Positions 17,631 to 26,053 of a stretch of 64,000 bases of DNA are shown piece by piece; position 1 is the stretch's first letter; each line of letters starts with the position of its first letter. The notes under the pieces are model-generated. The model was not told the DNA's origin and ran no database searches. It saw only the letters and a program-made list of their open reading frames with translations. Source of the DNA: an uncultured Lachnospiraceae bacterium (GTDB lineage Bacteria; Bacillota; Clostridia; Lachnospirales; Lachnospiraceae); contig CAJTOK010000007.1 in NCBI GenBank assembly GCA_910577825.1, forward strand, positions 17,535-81,534. The letters are read 5' to 3'. The translations under genes and the position numbers were made by a program.

Positions 17631-19370
17631 TTAACACATAATTATTTCTGACAGCCCTTTCCCTGTTGGGACCATAGGAAATACATTAGCACCACTGTCT
17701 ATTATACATTCAATAATTGTTGGTGAATCTTTAAACTGTAGCGCATAATCAAATGCTTTCTTTATATCTTCTTCTTTAAATATCCTTATTCCATGCGCCT
17801 CATAACTTTCAGCAAGCTTTATAAAATCAGGAATATATTTTGGGCATTTTTCCTCCCCTGCCACGCATTGGCGGCAGTTTCTTTCACAGCTTTTGCGGTA
17901 TTTAAGGCATGTGCCCGAATATCTTTTTCCATAAAAAAGTTCCTGCCACTGCCGTACATTGCCAAGATAGCCATTATTAAGTATAACAATTATAACCTGC
18001 AGCCCATAAACCATTGCGGTTGCAAGCTCCTGTATATTCATCTGTATGCCGCCATCACCCGAAATTGCAATAACTGTACTGTCCGGGCTGCCAAGCTTTG
18101 CACCTAATGCTGCAGGAAGACCATAACCCATAGTACCAAGCCCGCCTGATGTAAGCAGCTTTCCACTGCCTTGTGGTTCAAAATACTGGGTTGCCCAGAG
18201 CTGGTTCTGTCCTACATCTGTAGCTACTATTGGTGCATCAAAGTTTTCATTAATATACCTCATAATGCTTTCAGGTGATATCCCTTTACATTCCTTCATT
18301 TTCACAGGATATTTCTTCTTCCATTCCATTGTCTGTTCCACCCATCTGCTAATTTTTAACGAAGGCATGTATTCTGGTATATACTCTATTATTTTATCTA
18401 TTGCAATTTTGGCATCTGCTACTATTGGTATATCAACCACTATATTTTTTGAAATAGAAGCAGGGTCAACATCAATGTGTATTATTTTGGCATCTGGTGC
18501 AAATTCACTTATCCTGCCTGTTATCCTGTCGTTAAAACGTGTCCCTATTGAAAATAATACATCACATTCATTTACAGCATGGTTGGCAGCATAACTTCCA
18601 TGTATGCCAAGGTTGCCAAGGTAAAGGCTGTGCCCGCATGGTATAGCACCTTTCCCCATTATTGTGGTAATAACTGGTATTCCTGTAATATCCACAAGCT
18701 TTTTCATGCTTTCATTAGCCCTTGCAATATTAACGCCGCCACCAGCAAGGAATAATGGCCTTTTAGCTTTTTTAAGTTCCGTAAGTGCTTTTTTAAGCTG
18801 CCCTGCATGGACACCTTCACTTGGTTTATACCCGCGCATATTAACTTCCTCCGGATACACATCACTTCCCATACCGTTTTGTATATCCTTTGGCAGGTCA
18901 ACGACAACAGGCCCCGGCCTTCCAGTACGTGCTATATAAAATGCTTCTTTAATTATACGTCCCAGGTCTTCCCTTTTTCTTACTGTAACTGAATATTTGC
19001 AGATACTGTTGGTAATGCCTGTTATATCCACTTCCTGGAATGCGTCATTGCCCAGAAGCCCGAGTGGTACCTGCCCTGTAAAACATACAAGCGGCACACT
19101 GTCATAATTGGCAGTTGCAATCCCTGTTACAAGATTGGCAGCACCCGGCCCGCTTGTAACAAGGCATACACCTGTCTTCCCGGTTGAACGTGCATAACCA
19201 TCTGCTGCATGTACCAGCCCCTGTTCATGCCTTGGTATAATAAGTTCTATATCCGTGTTATCATACAGGGCATCAAACAGGTCTATTGCCTGCCCTCCCG
19301 GATAGGCGAAAAGTGTTTTAACACCTTCCTCTTTTAATGCTTTTACAAAAAGTTCTGTTCCTTTAACCAT
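17631..19370 (-). CDS. ilvB: Acetolactate synthase large (catalytic) subunit
   Basis: 579 aa ThDP enzyme that makes acetolactate for valine and leucine, and acetohydroxybutyrate for isoleucine. Visible motifs are FAYPGGQAIDLFDAL, the catalytic Glu in PRHEQGLVHAADG, and the ThDP motif GDGGIQMNIQELAT. The start at 19370 is preferred because GGGAGG precedes it. Unusual: a Cys-rich insert of about 28 residues (about 487-514, C-x6-C-x3-C-x2-C-x6-C) sits between RYSG and DFIKLAESY, where most enzymes have only a few residues. No ilvC or ilvD is nearby. Confidence 0.93.
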   Translation of the reverse strand: MVKGTELFVKALKEEGVKTLFAYPGGQAIDLFDALYDNTDIELIIPRHEQGLVHAADGYARSTGKTGVCLVTSGPGAANLVTGIATANYDSVPLVCFTGQVPLGLLGNDAFQEVDITGITNSICKYSVTVRKREDLGRIIKEAFYIARTGRPGPVVVDLPKDIQNGMGSDVYPEEVNMRGYKPSEGVHAGQLKKALTELKKAKRPLFLAGGGVNIARANESMKKLVDITGIPVITTIMGKGAIPCGHSLYLGNLGIHGSYAANHAVNECDVLFSIGTRFNDRITGRISEFAPDAKIIHIDVDPASISKNIVVDIPIVADAKIAIDKIIEYIPEYMPSLKISRWVEQTMEWKKKYPVKMKECKGISPESIMRYINENFDAPIVATDVGQNQLWATQYFEPQGSGKLLTSGGLGTMGYGLPAALGAKLGSPDSTVIAISGDGGIQMNIQELATAMVYGLQVIIVILNNGYLGNVRQWQELFYGKRYSGTCLKYRKSCERNCRQCVAGEEKCPKYIPDFIKLAESYEAHGIRIFKEEDIKKAFDYALQFKDSPTIIECIIDSGANVFPMVPTGKGLSEIIMC

Positions 19371-19403
19371 AATTACATATCCTCCCTTCATTAAGAAAAC
19401 CAT

Positions 19404-19715
19404 CTGCCAGCCTGTAATTTCTCTGCATTAAAAAAGCCCTAAGCCCAAAAAGCTTAGGACGGATAAACCGCGGTACCACCTAAATTCAGAAAAAATCCCA
19501 CACTCTGCCAGTACGCAGGCAAAAAAGCCATTAATACTGCTTCCCCTGTAACGGCGGGAACATCCGTCAGGGCCTACTTGGATAAATCTGTTCAGCCTGC
19601 TGCTCGGGGGCTACTTCCATATATACGGAACGAAGATTTACACCAGCCATCTTCTCTCTCTGCATCCAGTAAATATATACTCCTCCCCGTCATTGCATTT
19701 ACTGTTATTAAACTT
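19404..19715 (-). promoter_or_regulatory. T-box leader of ilvBN, probable Val (GUA) specifier
   Basis: T-box core GGTGGTACCGCGG on the minus strand (19468-19480). In stem I the 3' side of the specifier loop reads ATGGAAGTAGCCCCC, placing GUA at 19612-19614, a valine codon followed by a purine as usual. The stem that frames it pairs GGGG with CCCC and GTATATA with TATATAT. The terminator follows the core. Charging of tRNA-Val would therefore control acetolactate synthase. Specifier choice is inferred from the fold. Confidence 0.85.
19428..19460 (-). terminator. T-box terminator before ilvB
   Basis: On the minus strand CCTAAGC and GGCTTAGG form a stem around TTTTTG, followed by GCTTTTTTAAT. 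Confidence 0.82.
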
Positions 19716-19727
19716 CTAATTTATGTG

Positions 19728-19756
19728 ATATTACCATTAAAATTAAAATCTGTCAA
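19728..19756 (-). promoter_or_regulatory. Promoter of the ilvBN operon
   Basis: Minus-strand TTGACA (19751-19756), 17 bases, TAATAT (19728-19733) with an extended TGG. The -35 box overlaps the stop codon of the upstream hydrolase-like gene. Confidence 0.8.
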
Positions 19757-21843
19757 TAATTATTTTTTCTGCCTTTGTTATTATAATTATTCTTTTTCCT
19801 GTTATTTGTATTTTTATTATTCCTGTTTCTGTTATCCAGGCTGTTTCTGTTTCCAGTTTTATTATTTTTCCTGTTATCTGGTATATTATTTCCTTTTGCC
19901 TGTCTTGATACAGAAGAATCATTAACCACAACAAACCTTTTTGGCTTGTTATATGGCCTGTCCTGCCCTTGTTTATTTTTTGAAATGTTTTGTGGCTTTG
20001 GTTTTGGCCTTGGTTTTGGCTTGCCAGCCTTATTTCCAGTATTTTCCATTGTAGCATCTTTTACAGAAACATCTTCACTGGAATTATCCTCCATGGCAGT
20101 TTCTTCTCTTTCCTGGATTTCTTGTTCCATGTTTTCTTCTTTTTCCTGGATTTCCAGTTCCATATCTGGTATATCTTCCATGGCTTCTTTTGTATCTTCC
20201 TGTGGTTCTTGTATCCTGCTTCCAGTTTCGTTTTTCTCTGATTCTTTTATATCCTTCATTCTTTTTAACAGCTTGTCCTTATTTTCTTTTGCTTTTATTT
20301 CTTTCTCTTCCGTATTTTTACTTTCTTTTTTGTTTTTATGGTATTCTTTTCTGCTTTCTTTCTGTTTGTCCTCTTTATCGTCTTTATCTTGTACTTCATT
20401 CCCTTCTTCTGTTTCTTCTTTATCTTCTTCACCATTTGCCCGGCGTGCTTTTAGCATTATTATAATATATGCTATAATTTTTATTACAAGCCCGAGATAG
20501 AATAAGCCTATTACAACTGTTGCCACAAAAAACAGGCCAGGCATGGCTTTCATTATAACTTCCCACGGTGCAATATAATTGCTTACTGCATATATAAGGT
20601 ATGTTGGCAGTACAATGTGTATTAATATATCTGCTGCAAGGCGTATTATGCTGAATTTATCTTTAGTCCACCTTACCCATACCTCCATCATAAGCAATGG
20701 CAGGATAGCACAGACAAATGCCAGGAAATAAATTATATCTGCCATTCCATGTTCCATAAGATAGGAATTTGAACTTACAGCTTTGGCAGTTTTGCCCATT
20801 ATAAGGGATACTGCACCAGCTTCTATCTCATCTGTATACTTCTGCCCTGTAAGTGCATCGGCGGAGTTAAATAACATAATTACGCCTATATCCATTGATG
20901 GTATTATAAACATTGCTGATGTATAGTTTTCAACAGAACCATTACAGTAATACACCTGCCCGCCCTCTGTTTCTGTTGATATCCATCCCATTGTATAATA
21001 TGCGTCTGTCCCGAAAATGCTTTTTCCCGCATATTCACCATCGCCGTTTATAATTGATTCCATTGTATTATATGATATAATTTTGCCGCCTGCTGACAAG
21101 TACATCTGCATATACCTGCCCATATCTTTTACATTGGAAATAAGCCCGTTTGACGGCACACCCAGCCAGTAACTTTCTTCTTTATAATCTATGCTGTCCT
21201 TTAACGGCAGCCCGAAATAATTCCTGCACCCCTGTGTAATATCCTGGCTGCTGCCAGCCTCATCAACTGTATAAGTTGACTGCATATCAAGCGGGGCGGT
21301 TATATTTTCTTTTATATATGTGGCATAGTCCATGCCCGATACTGCTTCAATTACCTTTCCTAAAAGGTTGAACTTTGTATTAAGCGGCATTTCCTGCCCT
21401 TCCGCATCTAAATTATATATTTCCAAAGTATCTGCCAGTGCCAGTTCATTACCTGACGGCCTTGTATATGATAAAAGGTCTTGTATTGTTGTACTGTATG
21501 GAATATTTAGTGATGTGTCTTTTATATATTTTGATACTTTGTCATTAAGGGCCATATCCCCTTTTTCAACAAGCTGCATAACTGCAAGCGCTGTAAATGT
21601 CCTTGTAAGCGAACATATCTGCAGGTTTGATGAAGTTTCTTTAACGTCACCAAATGCTACACTGTATATTTCCTTCTGTGAAGTAACTATTGAAAGTGAA
21701 ATCCCTGGTATATTGGCAGCAGAAAGCTGCTGCATCACATATTCTTCTACATCCCCTTCATGGTAGTTTACTGCCCCCGCCCTTACAAAACCTGCCATAA
21801 ATAATAACAAAGAAAGCACCACGGCTAAAACTCTTTTGTTCAT
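19753..21843 (-). CDS. Serine-hydrolase (class C beta-lactamase fold) membrane protein with degenerate active site
   Basis: 696 aa. A signal peptide (residues 1-24) leads into a beta-lactamase/PBP4*-like domain to about residue 350, then three to four membrane helices (about 365-475), a very Lys/Glu-rich region (about 475-610) and an Arg/Asn/Lys-rich tail. The active-site motifs are altered: SxxK reads SLTR (Ser78, Arg81), Tyr-x-Asn reads PLN, and the HxG-type motif reads YCNGS. It may thus bind rather than cleave peptidoglycan or peptide ligands. Base use in the tail is strongly A-rich. Transcribed from its own promoter at 21871-21899. Confidence 0.75.
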   Translation of the reverse strand: MNKRVLAVVLSLLLFMAGFVRAGAVNYHEGDVEEYVMQQLSAANIPGISLSIVTSQKEIYSVAFGDVKETSSNLQICSLTRTFTALAVMQLVEKGDMALNDKVSKYIKDTSLNIPYSTTIQDLLSYTRPSGNELALADTLEIYNLDAEGQEMPLNTKFNLLGKVIEAVSGMDYATYIKENITAPLDMQSTYTVDEAGSSQDITQGCRNYFGLPLKDSIDYKEESYWLGVPSNGLISNVKDMGRYMQMYLSAGGKIISYNTMESIINGDGEYAGKSIFGTDAYYTMGWISTETEGGQVYYCNGSVENYTSAMFIIPSMDIGVIMLFNSADALTGQKYTDEIEAGAVSLIMGKTAKAVSSNSYLMEHGMADIIYFLAFVCAILPLLMMEVWVRWTKDKFSIIRLAADILIHIVLPTYLIYAVSNYIAPWEVIMKAMPGLFFVATVVIGLFYLGLVIKIIAYIIIMLKARRANGEEDKEETEEGNEVQDKDDKEDKQKESRKEYHKNKKESKNTEEKEIKAKENKDKLLKRMKDIKESEKNETGSRIQEPQEDTKEAMEDIPDMELEIQEKEENMEQEIQEREETAMEDNSSEDVSVKDATMENTGNKAGKPKPRPKPKPQNISKNKQGQDRPYNKPKRFVVVNDSSVSRQAKGNNIPDNRKNNKTGNRNSLDNRNRNNKNTNNRKKNNYNNKGRKNNY

Positions 21844-21870
21844 TTAATACCTCCAAATATATTTGAAACC

Positions 21871-21899
21871 ATTATACCAAAAACGGGCATTACAATCAA
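21871..21899 (-). promoter_or_regulatory. Promoter of the hydrolase-like gene, inside the preceding terminator
   Basis: Minus-strand TTGATT (21894-21899), 17 bases, TATAAT (21871-21876) with an extended TGG. The -35 box lies in the loop and arm of the terminator hairpin of the HPr-like gene. Confidence 0.7.
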
Positions 21900-21915
21900 C
21901 CAGATTGTAATGCCC
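21885..21915 (-). terminator. Terminator after the HPr-like gene
   Basis: A perfect 13-bp stem: GGGCATTACAATC (21885-21897) and GATTGTAATGCCC (21903-21915), loop of five. On the minus strand it is followed by GTTTTTGG. Confidence 0.8.
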
Positions 21916-21955
21916 AAAAGCGCTTATATATCCATAAATCCCTTCTCTTAAGTAA

Positions 21956-22192
21956 TTATGCACAAATCGGCTTTAATTCGCGGATTAATTTTTCCTTATC
22001 ACTCTGCTCACAATTACTTGTCATCCATAAAATACTCTTTAAATCTAAAGTCATAATTCCAAGTATTGACTTAGCATCAACACAGTAACTTCCGCAGTAT
22101 AAATCAAAATCCCCGTCATACTGTGAAATAATACGTACAAATTTACTCACATCACTAACATTATTAAACTTAACTTCTATCTTGTCTTTCAT
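21956..22192 (-). CDS. HPr-like protein lacking the phospho-histidine
   Basis: 78 aa. The middle VDAKSILGIMTLDL matches the HPr regulatory-serine segment (AKSIMGVMSL), but the catalytic GLHARPA stretch near the N-terminus is replaced by NNVSDVSKFV, so it cannot carry PTS phosphate on His15. AAAGGAG precedes the ATG at 22192; a GTG three codons earlier overlaps that site. Such proteins are common in Clostridia; a regulatory role is likely but unproven. Confidence 0.75.
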   Translation of the reverse strand: MKDKIEVKFNNVSDVSKFVRIISQYDGDFDLYCGSYCVDAKSILGIMTLDLKSILWMTSNCEQSDKEKLIRELKPICA

Positions 22193-22404
22193 AAAAATCA
22201 CTCCTTTTCATTATGCTTATGACAAGAAACAACTACATACAGGGCTTCTCCATACCCCATAACCCCGCCAGGTATTAACAGTACGCTGCCTTTAAATGCC
22301 CGTTGCTGTGTTCTCCAGCTGTCGGTAACTTTATCACACTTGGAAATATTTCTATATACATTTTACGCTGTATTTTATACGTTTTTTACCACGTTTTCCA
22401 GATT

Positions 22405-23532
22405 TCACCCTTTTTTATACTTTTTCCGGTATTCTGATGGTGTCATCCCGTTTTTTCTTTTAAAATAATCACTAAACCTGCTCTGGGAACTGAAAGCATA
22501 TACTGAACTAATTTCCTGAAGCGGATATTCTGTATATTTCAGCAGGTACTCACTGTTTTTGATTTTTTCATTTATAATATACTGTTTTAAGGGCAGGCCT
22601 TCAGATGCCCTGAACTGGCCAGACAGATAATTGGCAGACACCCCGACATCCTTTGCTATGCCAGATACCGTTATATTGTCATGTATATGCCCGAATACAT
22701 AGTCTTTTACCTGTGAAACCAAAAGACTGCTGTCTGTGCCCTTACCCTTTATATTATGCACTTCCTTCGCAAATGCAAATTCTGCTTCTTTTACAGCCTG
22801 TTCTATTTTCACTGGTGTACCCAGGTTATCTTCTATATTATTTATAAATGTATCACACATTACAAAAGCCATCTCATGGCTTAAACCGCCACTGACGGCA
22901 CTTCTTGCTGCTGCATTTATTATATATACAGCCATATTCTTATAATCCCTTACAGAACCAGAAGGTGCACAGTTCATTTCTATAGCACTGTTTTCATCTA
23001 TTCCCCTGCGCAGGCTTTCTATATCCCCCCTGCGTATGCACTCCATCTCTATAAGCTCCCGTGGATAAGAATTGTGCGGGACTGCTTCTTCCTGGAACTG
23101 GAATATATTTTTAGTAAGAAGCCTTATTATATCTTCATCCAATGCTGTATTTCTCTGCCACAGTTCATTGCGCCCCACATTTATCCCTGATATATCTTTC
23201 CACAGGATAAGTATAACAGATGTATATTGTTCTTTAGGGCAGTACGGCAGGTAAACGCCATCTTTCCTGTAATAACCATAAAGGCATACCCTGCCTGTTA
23301 CGATGTATTCCCCTGCCGCTTTGTCCCACACCGAACATACAGTTATGCCTTCATTATCTGTTTCTATATATGGAAAATCTTTAGTTGTATTTTTAATTAT
23401 GCCTTCCAGCCCGTCTGTACTGCTTATGCTGCTTCCCTGTACCTCTTCTTTAAGTATGCCTTCTGCATTATATATATAAAGCGAAGTGCCCAGAAGCGGT
23501 ACAAGCTGTGCCATCAAATATTTATCTGCCAT
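22405..23532 (-). CDS. AraC-family transcriptional regulator
   Basis: About 375 aa. The C-terminal 100 residues form two AraC helix-turn-helix motifs (ITVSGIAKDVGVSANYLSGQF and LQEISSVYAFSSQSRFSDYFK, ending GMTPSEYRKKYKKG). The N-terminal part looks like a ligand-sensing domain of the type seen in many clostridial AraC proteins. The start is uncertain: a Met at 23532 lies five bases beyond the pta stop without a clear ribosome site, and a second Met lies six codons on. It follows pta directly and may be cotranscribed. Confidence 0.83.
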   Translation of the reverse strand: MADKYLMAQLVPLLGTSLYIYNAEGILKEEVQGSSISSTDGLEGIIKNTTKDFPYIETDNEGITVCSVWDKAAGEYIVTGRVCLYGYYRKDGVYLPYCPKEQYTSVILILWKDISGINVGRNELWQRNTALDEDIIRLLTKNIFQFQEEAVPHNSYPRELIEMECIRRGDIESLRRGIDENSAIEMNCAPSGSVRDYKNMAVYIINAAARSAVSGGLSHEMAFVMCDTFINNIEDNLGTPVKIEQAVKEAEFAFAKEVHNIKGKGTDSSLLVSQVKDYVFGHIHDNITVSGIAKDVGVSANYLSGQFRASEGLPLKQYIINEKIKNSEYLLKYTEYPLQEISSVYAFSSQSRFSDYFKRKNGMTPSEYRKKYKKG

Positions 23533-23536
23533 ACAT

Positions 23537-24520
23537 TTATGCCAGTGCAGCTGTAATAATTGCCATTGAATACACCTCTGAAGCATTGCACCCTCTTGAT
23601 AAATCATTTACAGGGGCATTAAGCCCGAGTAAAATAGGCCCGTATGCGTCAAAGTTACCCATGCGCTGTGCAATCTTATATCCTATATTGCCCGAATTAA
23701 TATCAGGGAATATAAATGTATTGGCATGGCCTGCCACCTCTGAACCAGGGCACTTTGTACGTGCTACCCTTGGTGAAACAGCAGCATCAAACTGTAATTC
23801 GCCCTCTATTGGAAGGTCAGGGTACTTTTGGCTTGCCTTTGCGGCTGCATTGCGCATCTTGTCAACTGTTTCACCTGCGCCAGAACCATGTGTCGAATAA
23901 CTTAAAAATGCAACCTGTGGCTCAACGCCAAATATCTTTGCGCACTTTGCTGCCTCCCCTGCTATCTCAACAAGCTCATCCTCTGTAGGTTCAATATTTA
24001 TCGCACAGTCTGCCATTGCAAGCACTTCGTTCTCACCAGTTGCCCTTGGACGTACAAGGATAAAACATGATGATACTATATTATTCTCTGGTTTTGTCTT
24101 AATAAGCTGTAATGCAGGACGTACTGTATCTGCTGTTGAATATGTCGCACCGCCAAGAAGAGCATCTGCAACACCCATCTTTACAAGCATTGTGCCAAAA
24201 TAATTAGCCTGTGAAAGTACCTGTCTTGCTTTTTCAGGTGTAACCCCCTTGCTCTTTCTAAGTTCACAGAAAGCCCCAACCATTTCATCCAGCCTGTCAT
24301 ACTTTGCAGGGTCAATAATTTCTGCACCCCTTATGTTAAAACCACAATCCTCTGCCGCTTCAGCAATCTTTTCTTCGCTTCCAATAAGTATAGGATGCAA
24401 AAAACTGCTTGCAAGCAGGCGTGATGCAGCCTCAAGTATACGTGGGTCTTCACCTTCTGTAAATATAATTTTCTTAGGGTTTTTCTTTAAAACATCTATT
24501 AACTGGCCAAAACCAAACAT
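23537..24520 (-). CDS. pta: Phosphate acetyltransferase
   Basis: 327 aa, the short clostridial form. Interconverts acetyl-CoA and acetyl phosphate for ATP-yielding acetate formation. Motifs GGATYSTADTVRPALQLI, SYSTHGSGAG and the C-terminal RGCNASEVYSMAIITA are characteristic. No ackA is adjacent; the next gene is an AraC regulator. Confidence 0.93.
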   Translation of the reverse strand: MFGFGQLIDVLKKNPKKIIFTEGEDPRILEAASRLLASSFLHPILIGSEEKIAEAAEDCGFNIRGAEIIDPAKYDRLDEMVGAFCELRKSKGVTPEKARQVLSQANYFGTMLVKMGVADALLGGATYSTADTVRPALQLIKTKPENNIVSSCFILVRPRATGENEVLAMADCAINIEPTEDELVEIAGEAAKCAKIFGVEPQVAFLSYSTHGSGAGETVDKMRNAAAKASQKYPDLPIEGELQFDAAVSPRVARTKCPGSEVAGHANTFIFPDINSGNIGYKIAQRMGNFDAYGPILLGLNAPVNDLSRGCNASEVYSMAIITAALA

Positions 24521-24619
24521 TATTCCATCTCCAATCTATTTATTAATTAACTAAAAACTATAAGCATTAAAGGTGTATCTATATTATTGTTTTTTACAAA
24601 TATTTCATGCACCTTGCAT

Positions 24620-24648
24620 ATTGTCTAATAATTTTATAAGATTGTCAA
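24620..24648 (-). promoter_or_regulatory. Promoter of pta
   Basis: Minus-strand TTGACA (24643-24648), 17 bases, GACAAT (24620-24625), about 100 bases before the pta start. Confidence 0.6.
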
Positions 24649-24727
24649 GACACATTTTGTACAAATAATTTTATACTTTTTGTTATTTTTTCCATATACC
24701 AGCTGCATAATCGTATACACTTAAACA

Positions 24728-25219
24728 TTACTTTACTAAAATATACCATTCATTAATTAGCTTTTCCAAGGTATATGCCGCATTTGCAGGGCTTGTTGAA
24801 GGAAGCCTTGTAATTTCCATTCCTGTTTCCTTATAAGAATATTTCATATATAATTCATACGCCTTTGCACCATTTGCATAAATCCCTGTAATCCTGCTGC
24901 CGGCTAATAAAGGCAGCAGTTTATTAACAGCCACGTCCCTTATAGAAGAGTCACTCGAACCTTTAATACTGCAGCTGGCAATAACATCCCATACTGCTAT
25001 ATTATTTGCAAGAAGCAGCTTCTTCTTATCCCCTGTGGTAACAGGCATATCCTGCCCCGTTATGGCAGCAATAACCTTCCAGAACCTGTTCTGCGGATGC
25101 CCGTAATAAAAACCATGCTCCCTTGATTTAACCGACGGGAATGTCCCAAGTACCAGCACCTTTGAATTTTCATCCCATACAGGCTCAAAAGTGTGTACCA
25201 GGTAATTATATCCTTCCAT
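24728..25219 (-). CDS. DNA-deoxyinosine (hypoxanthine) glycosylase, UDG superfamily family 6
   Basis: 163 aa. LVLGTFPSVKSREHGFYYGH followed by PQNRFW is the signature of hypoxanthine-DNA glycosylases, which excise deaminated adenine; the C-terminal RLPSTSPANA matches the second UDG motif. Cytosolic, monocistronic, with its own ribosome site (GGAGT). Confidence 0.88.
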   Translation of the reverse strand: MEGYNYLVHTFEPVWDENSKVLVLGTFPSVKSREHGFYYGHPQNRFWKVIAAITGQDMPVTTGDKKKLLLANNIAVWDVIASCSIKGSSDSSIRDVAVNKLLPLLAGSRITGIYANGAKAYELYMKYSYKETGMEITRLPSTSPANAAYTLEKLINEWYILVK

Positions 25220-25354
25220 TTTACATTACCACTCCTTCCTATATATTGGACATATTACACCAACCCCTGCCTTATTACAAGATTAGTATTATAATTTCCT
25301 GTTTATCTTTCTATATGGATACCTGGAATAAAAACCCTTGACATTAGTATAATT

Positions 25355-25371
25355 TTATACTATAAGGAGGT
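25355..25371 (+). promoter_or_regulatory. Palindrome in the padR remnant promoter
   Basis: AGTATAA-TT-TTATACT lies just after TTGACA and just before AAGGAGG. Its position suggests an autoregulatory operator of the PadR protein; the role is inferred. Confidence 0.4.
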
Positions 25372-25379
25372 ATACAAAG

Positions 25380-25532
25380 ATGTCCTTAGGTTTTGGAATT
25401 TTAGGATTTCTTAATTATGCGCCTATGAGCGGCTATGATTTAGCAAAAGCATTTGAATCTTCACTGCAATTTTTCTGGCATGCCCAGAAAAACCATATTT
25501 ACCTTGAATTAAAAAAACTTGAACAGAAGGGA
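25380..25532 (+). pseudogene. PadR-family regulator, N-terminal fragment
   Basis: The first 51 codons (MSLGFGILGFLNYAPMSGYD to KKLEQKG) match the PadR winged-helix domain, with a good ribosome site. The rest of the gene, including the dimerisation helix, is missing: from about 25533 the DNA belongs to a TraX-like gene. The frame stays open to 25724 by chance. Probably a deletion remnant. Confidence 0.75.
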
Positions 25533-25539
25533 ATTAGTT

Positions 25540-25937
25540 ATGTTACATCCAGATACAAAAACCGGGTTAAATGCAAACCAGCTAAAATTAATTGCCATTG
25601 CTGCAATGACACTGGACTACTTAATATGGACGCTGTATCCTGGCTATTCCACGGAATGGTTTGTGGTACTGTCCCATATAGCTGGCAGGCTTACTGCACC
25701 CATTATGTGGTTTTTTATTGCTGAAGGGTACCATTATACACATAATATAAAAAATATGCTGCCAGGCTGTTTCTATTAGCGGGAATATCCCATTTTGCAT
25801 ACAATTTCTGCTTTGGCATACCTTTTATTCCTTTCAGGACAACATTCTTTAACCAGACCGGGGTTGTCTGGTCATTAGCCTGGGGATTAGTTTTACTTTA
25901 CATATATGGCCAGAAGCACCAGAAGACGCCTGTATAA
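25540..25937 (+). pseudogene. TraX-like membrane protein, frameshifted and truncated
   Basis: MLHPDTKTGLNANQLKLIAI followed by AAMTLDYLIW is the usual start of clostridial TraX-family proteins. The frame breaks at the A6 run near 25748-25755: one lost A turns KKYAARLFLLAGISH into a frame ending at 25779. The second frame then reads FAYNFCFGIPFIPF and WSLAWGLVLLYIYG and stops at 25937, well short of the roughly 240-residue family length. Confidence 0.75.
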
Positions 25938-25952
25938 CCAGGCGTCCTTTTT
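25925..25952 (+). terminator. Terminator after the TraX remnant
   Basis: GACGCCTG (25925-25932) pairs with CAGGCGTC (25939-25946) around a six-base loop, then CTTTTT. Confidence 0.85.
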
Positions 25953-26053
25953 ATGGTAATATTAATTATAACCATTCTTGCTATTTACTTGTACATAGTG
26001 CTTTCCTATAATGATATATATTAGTTATATTATGTATAAGGAGGATAATACTT

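Noticed and set aside
19946..20500. 184-aa plus-strand frame rich in Ser and Phe
   Set aside because: Antisense shadow of the Lys/Glu-rich tail of the hydrolase-like gene; no start signals.
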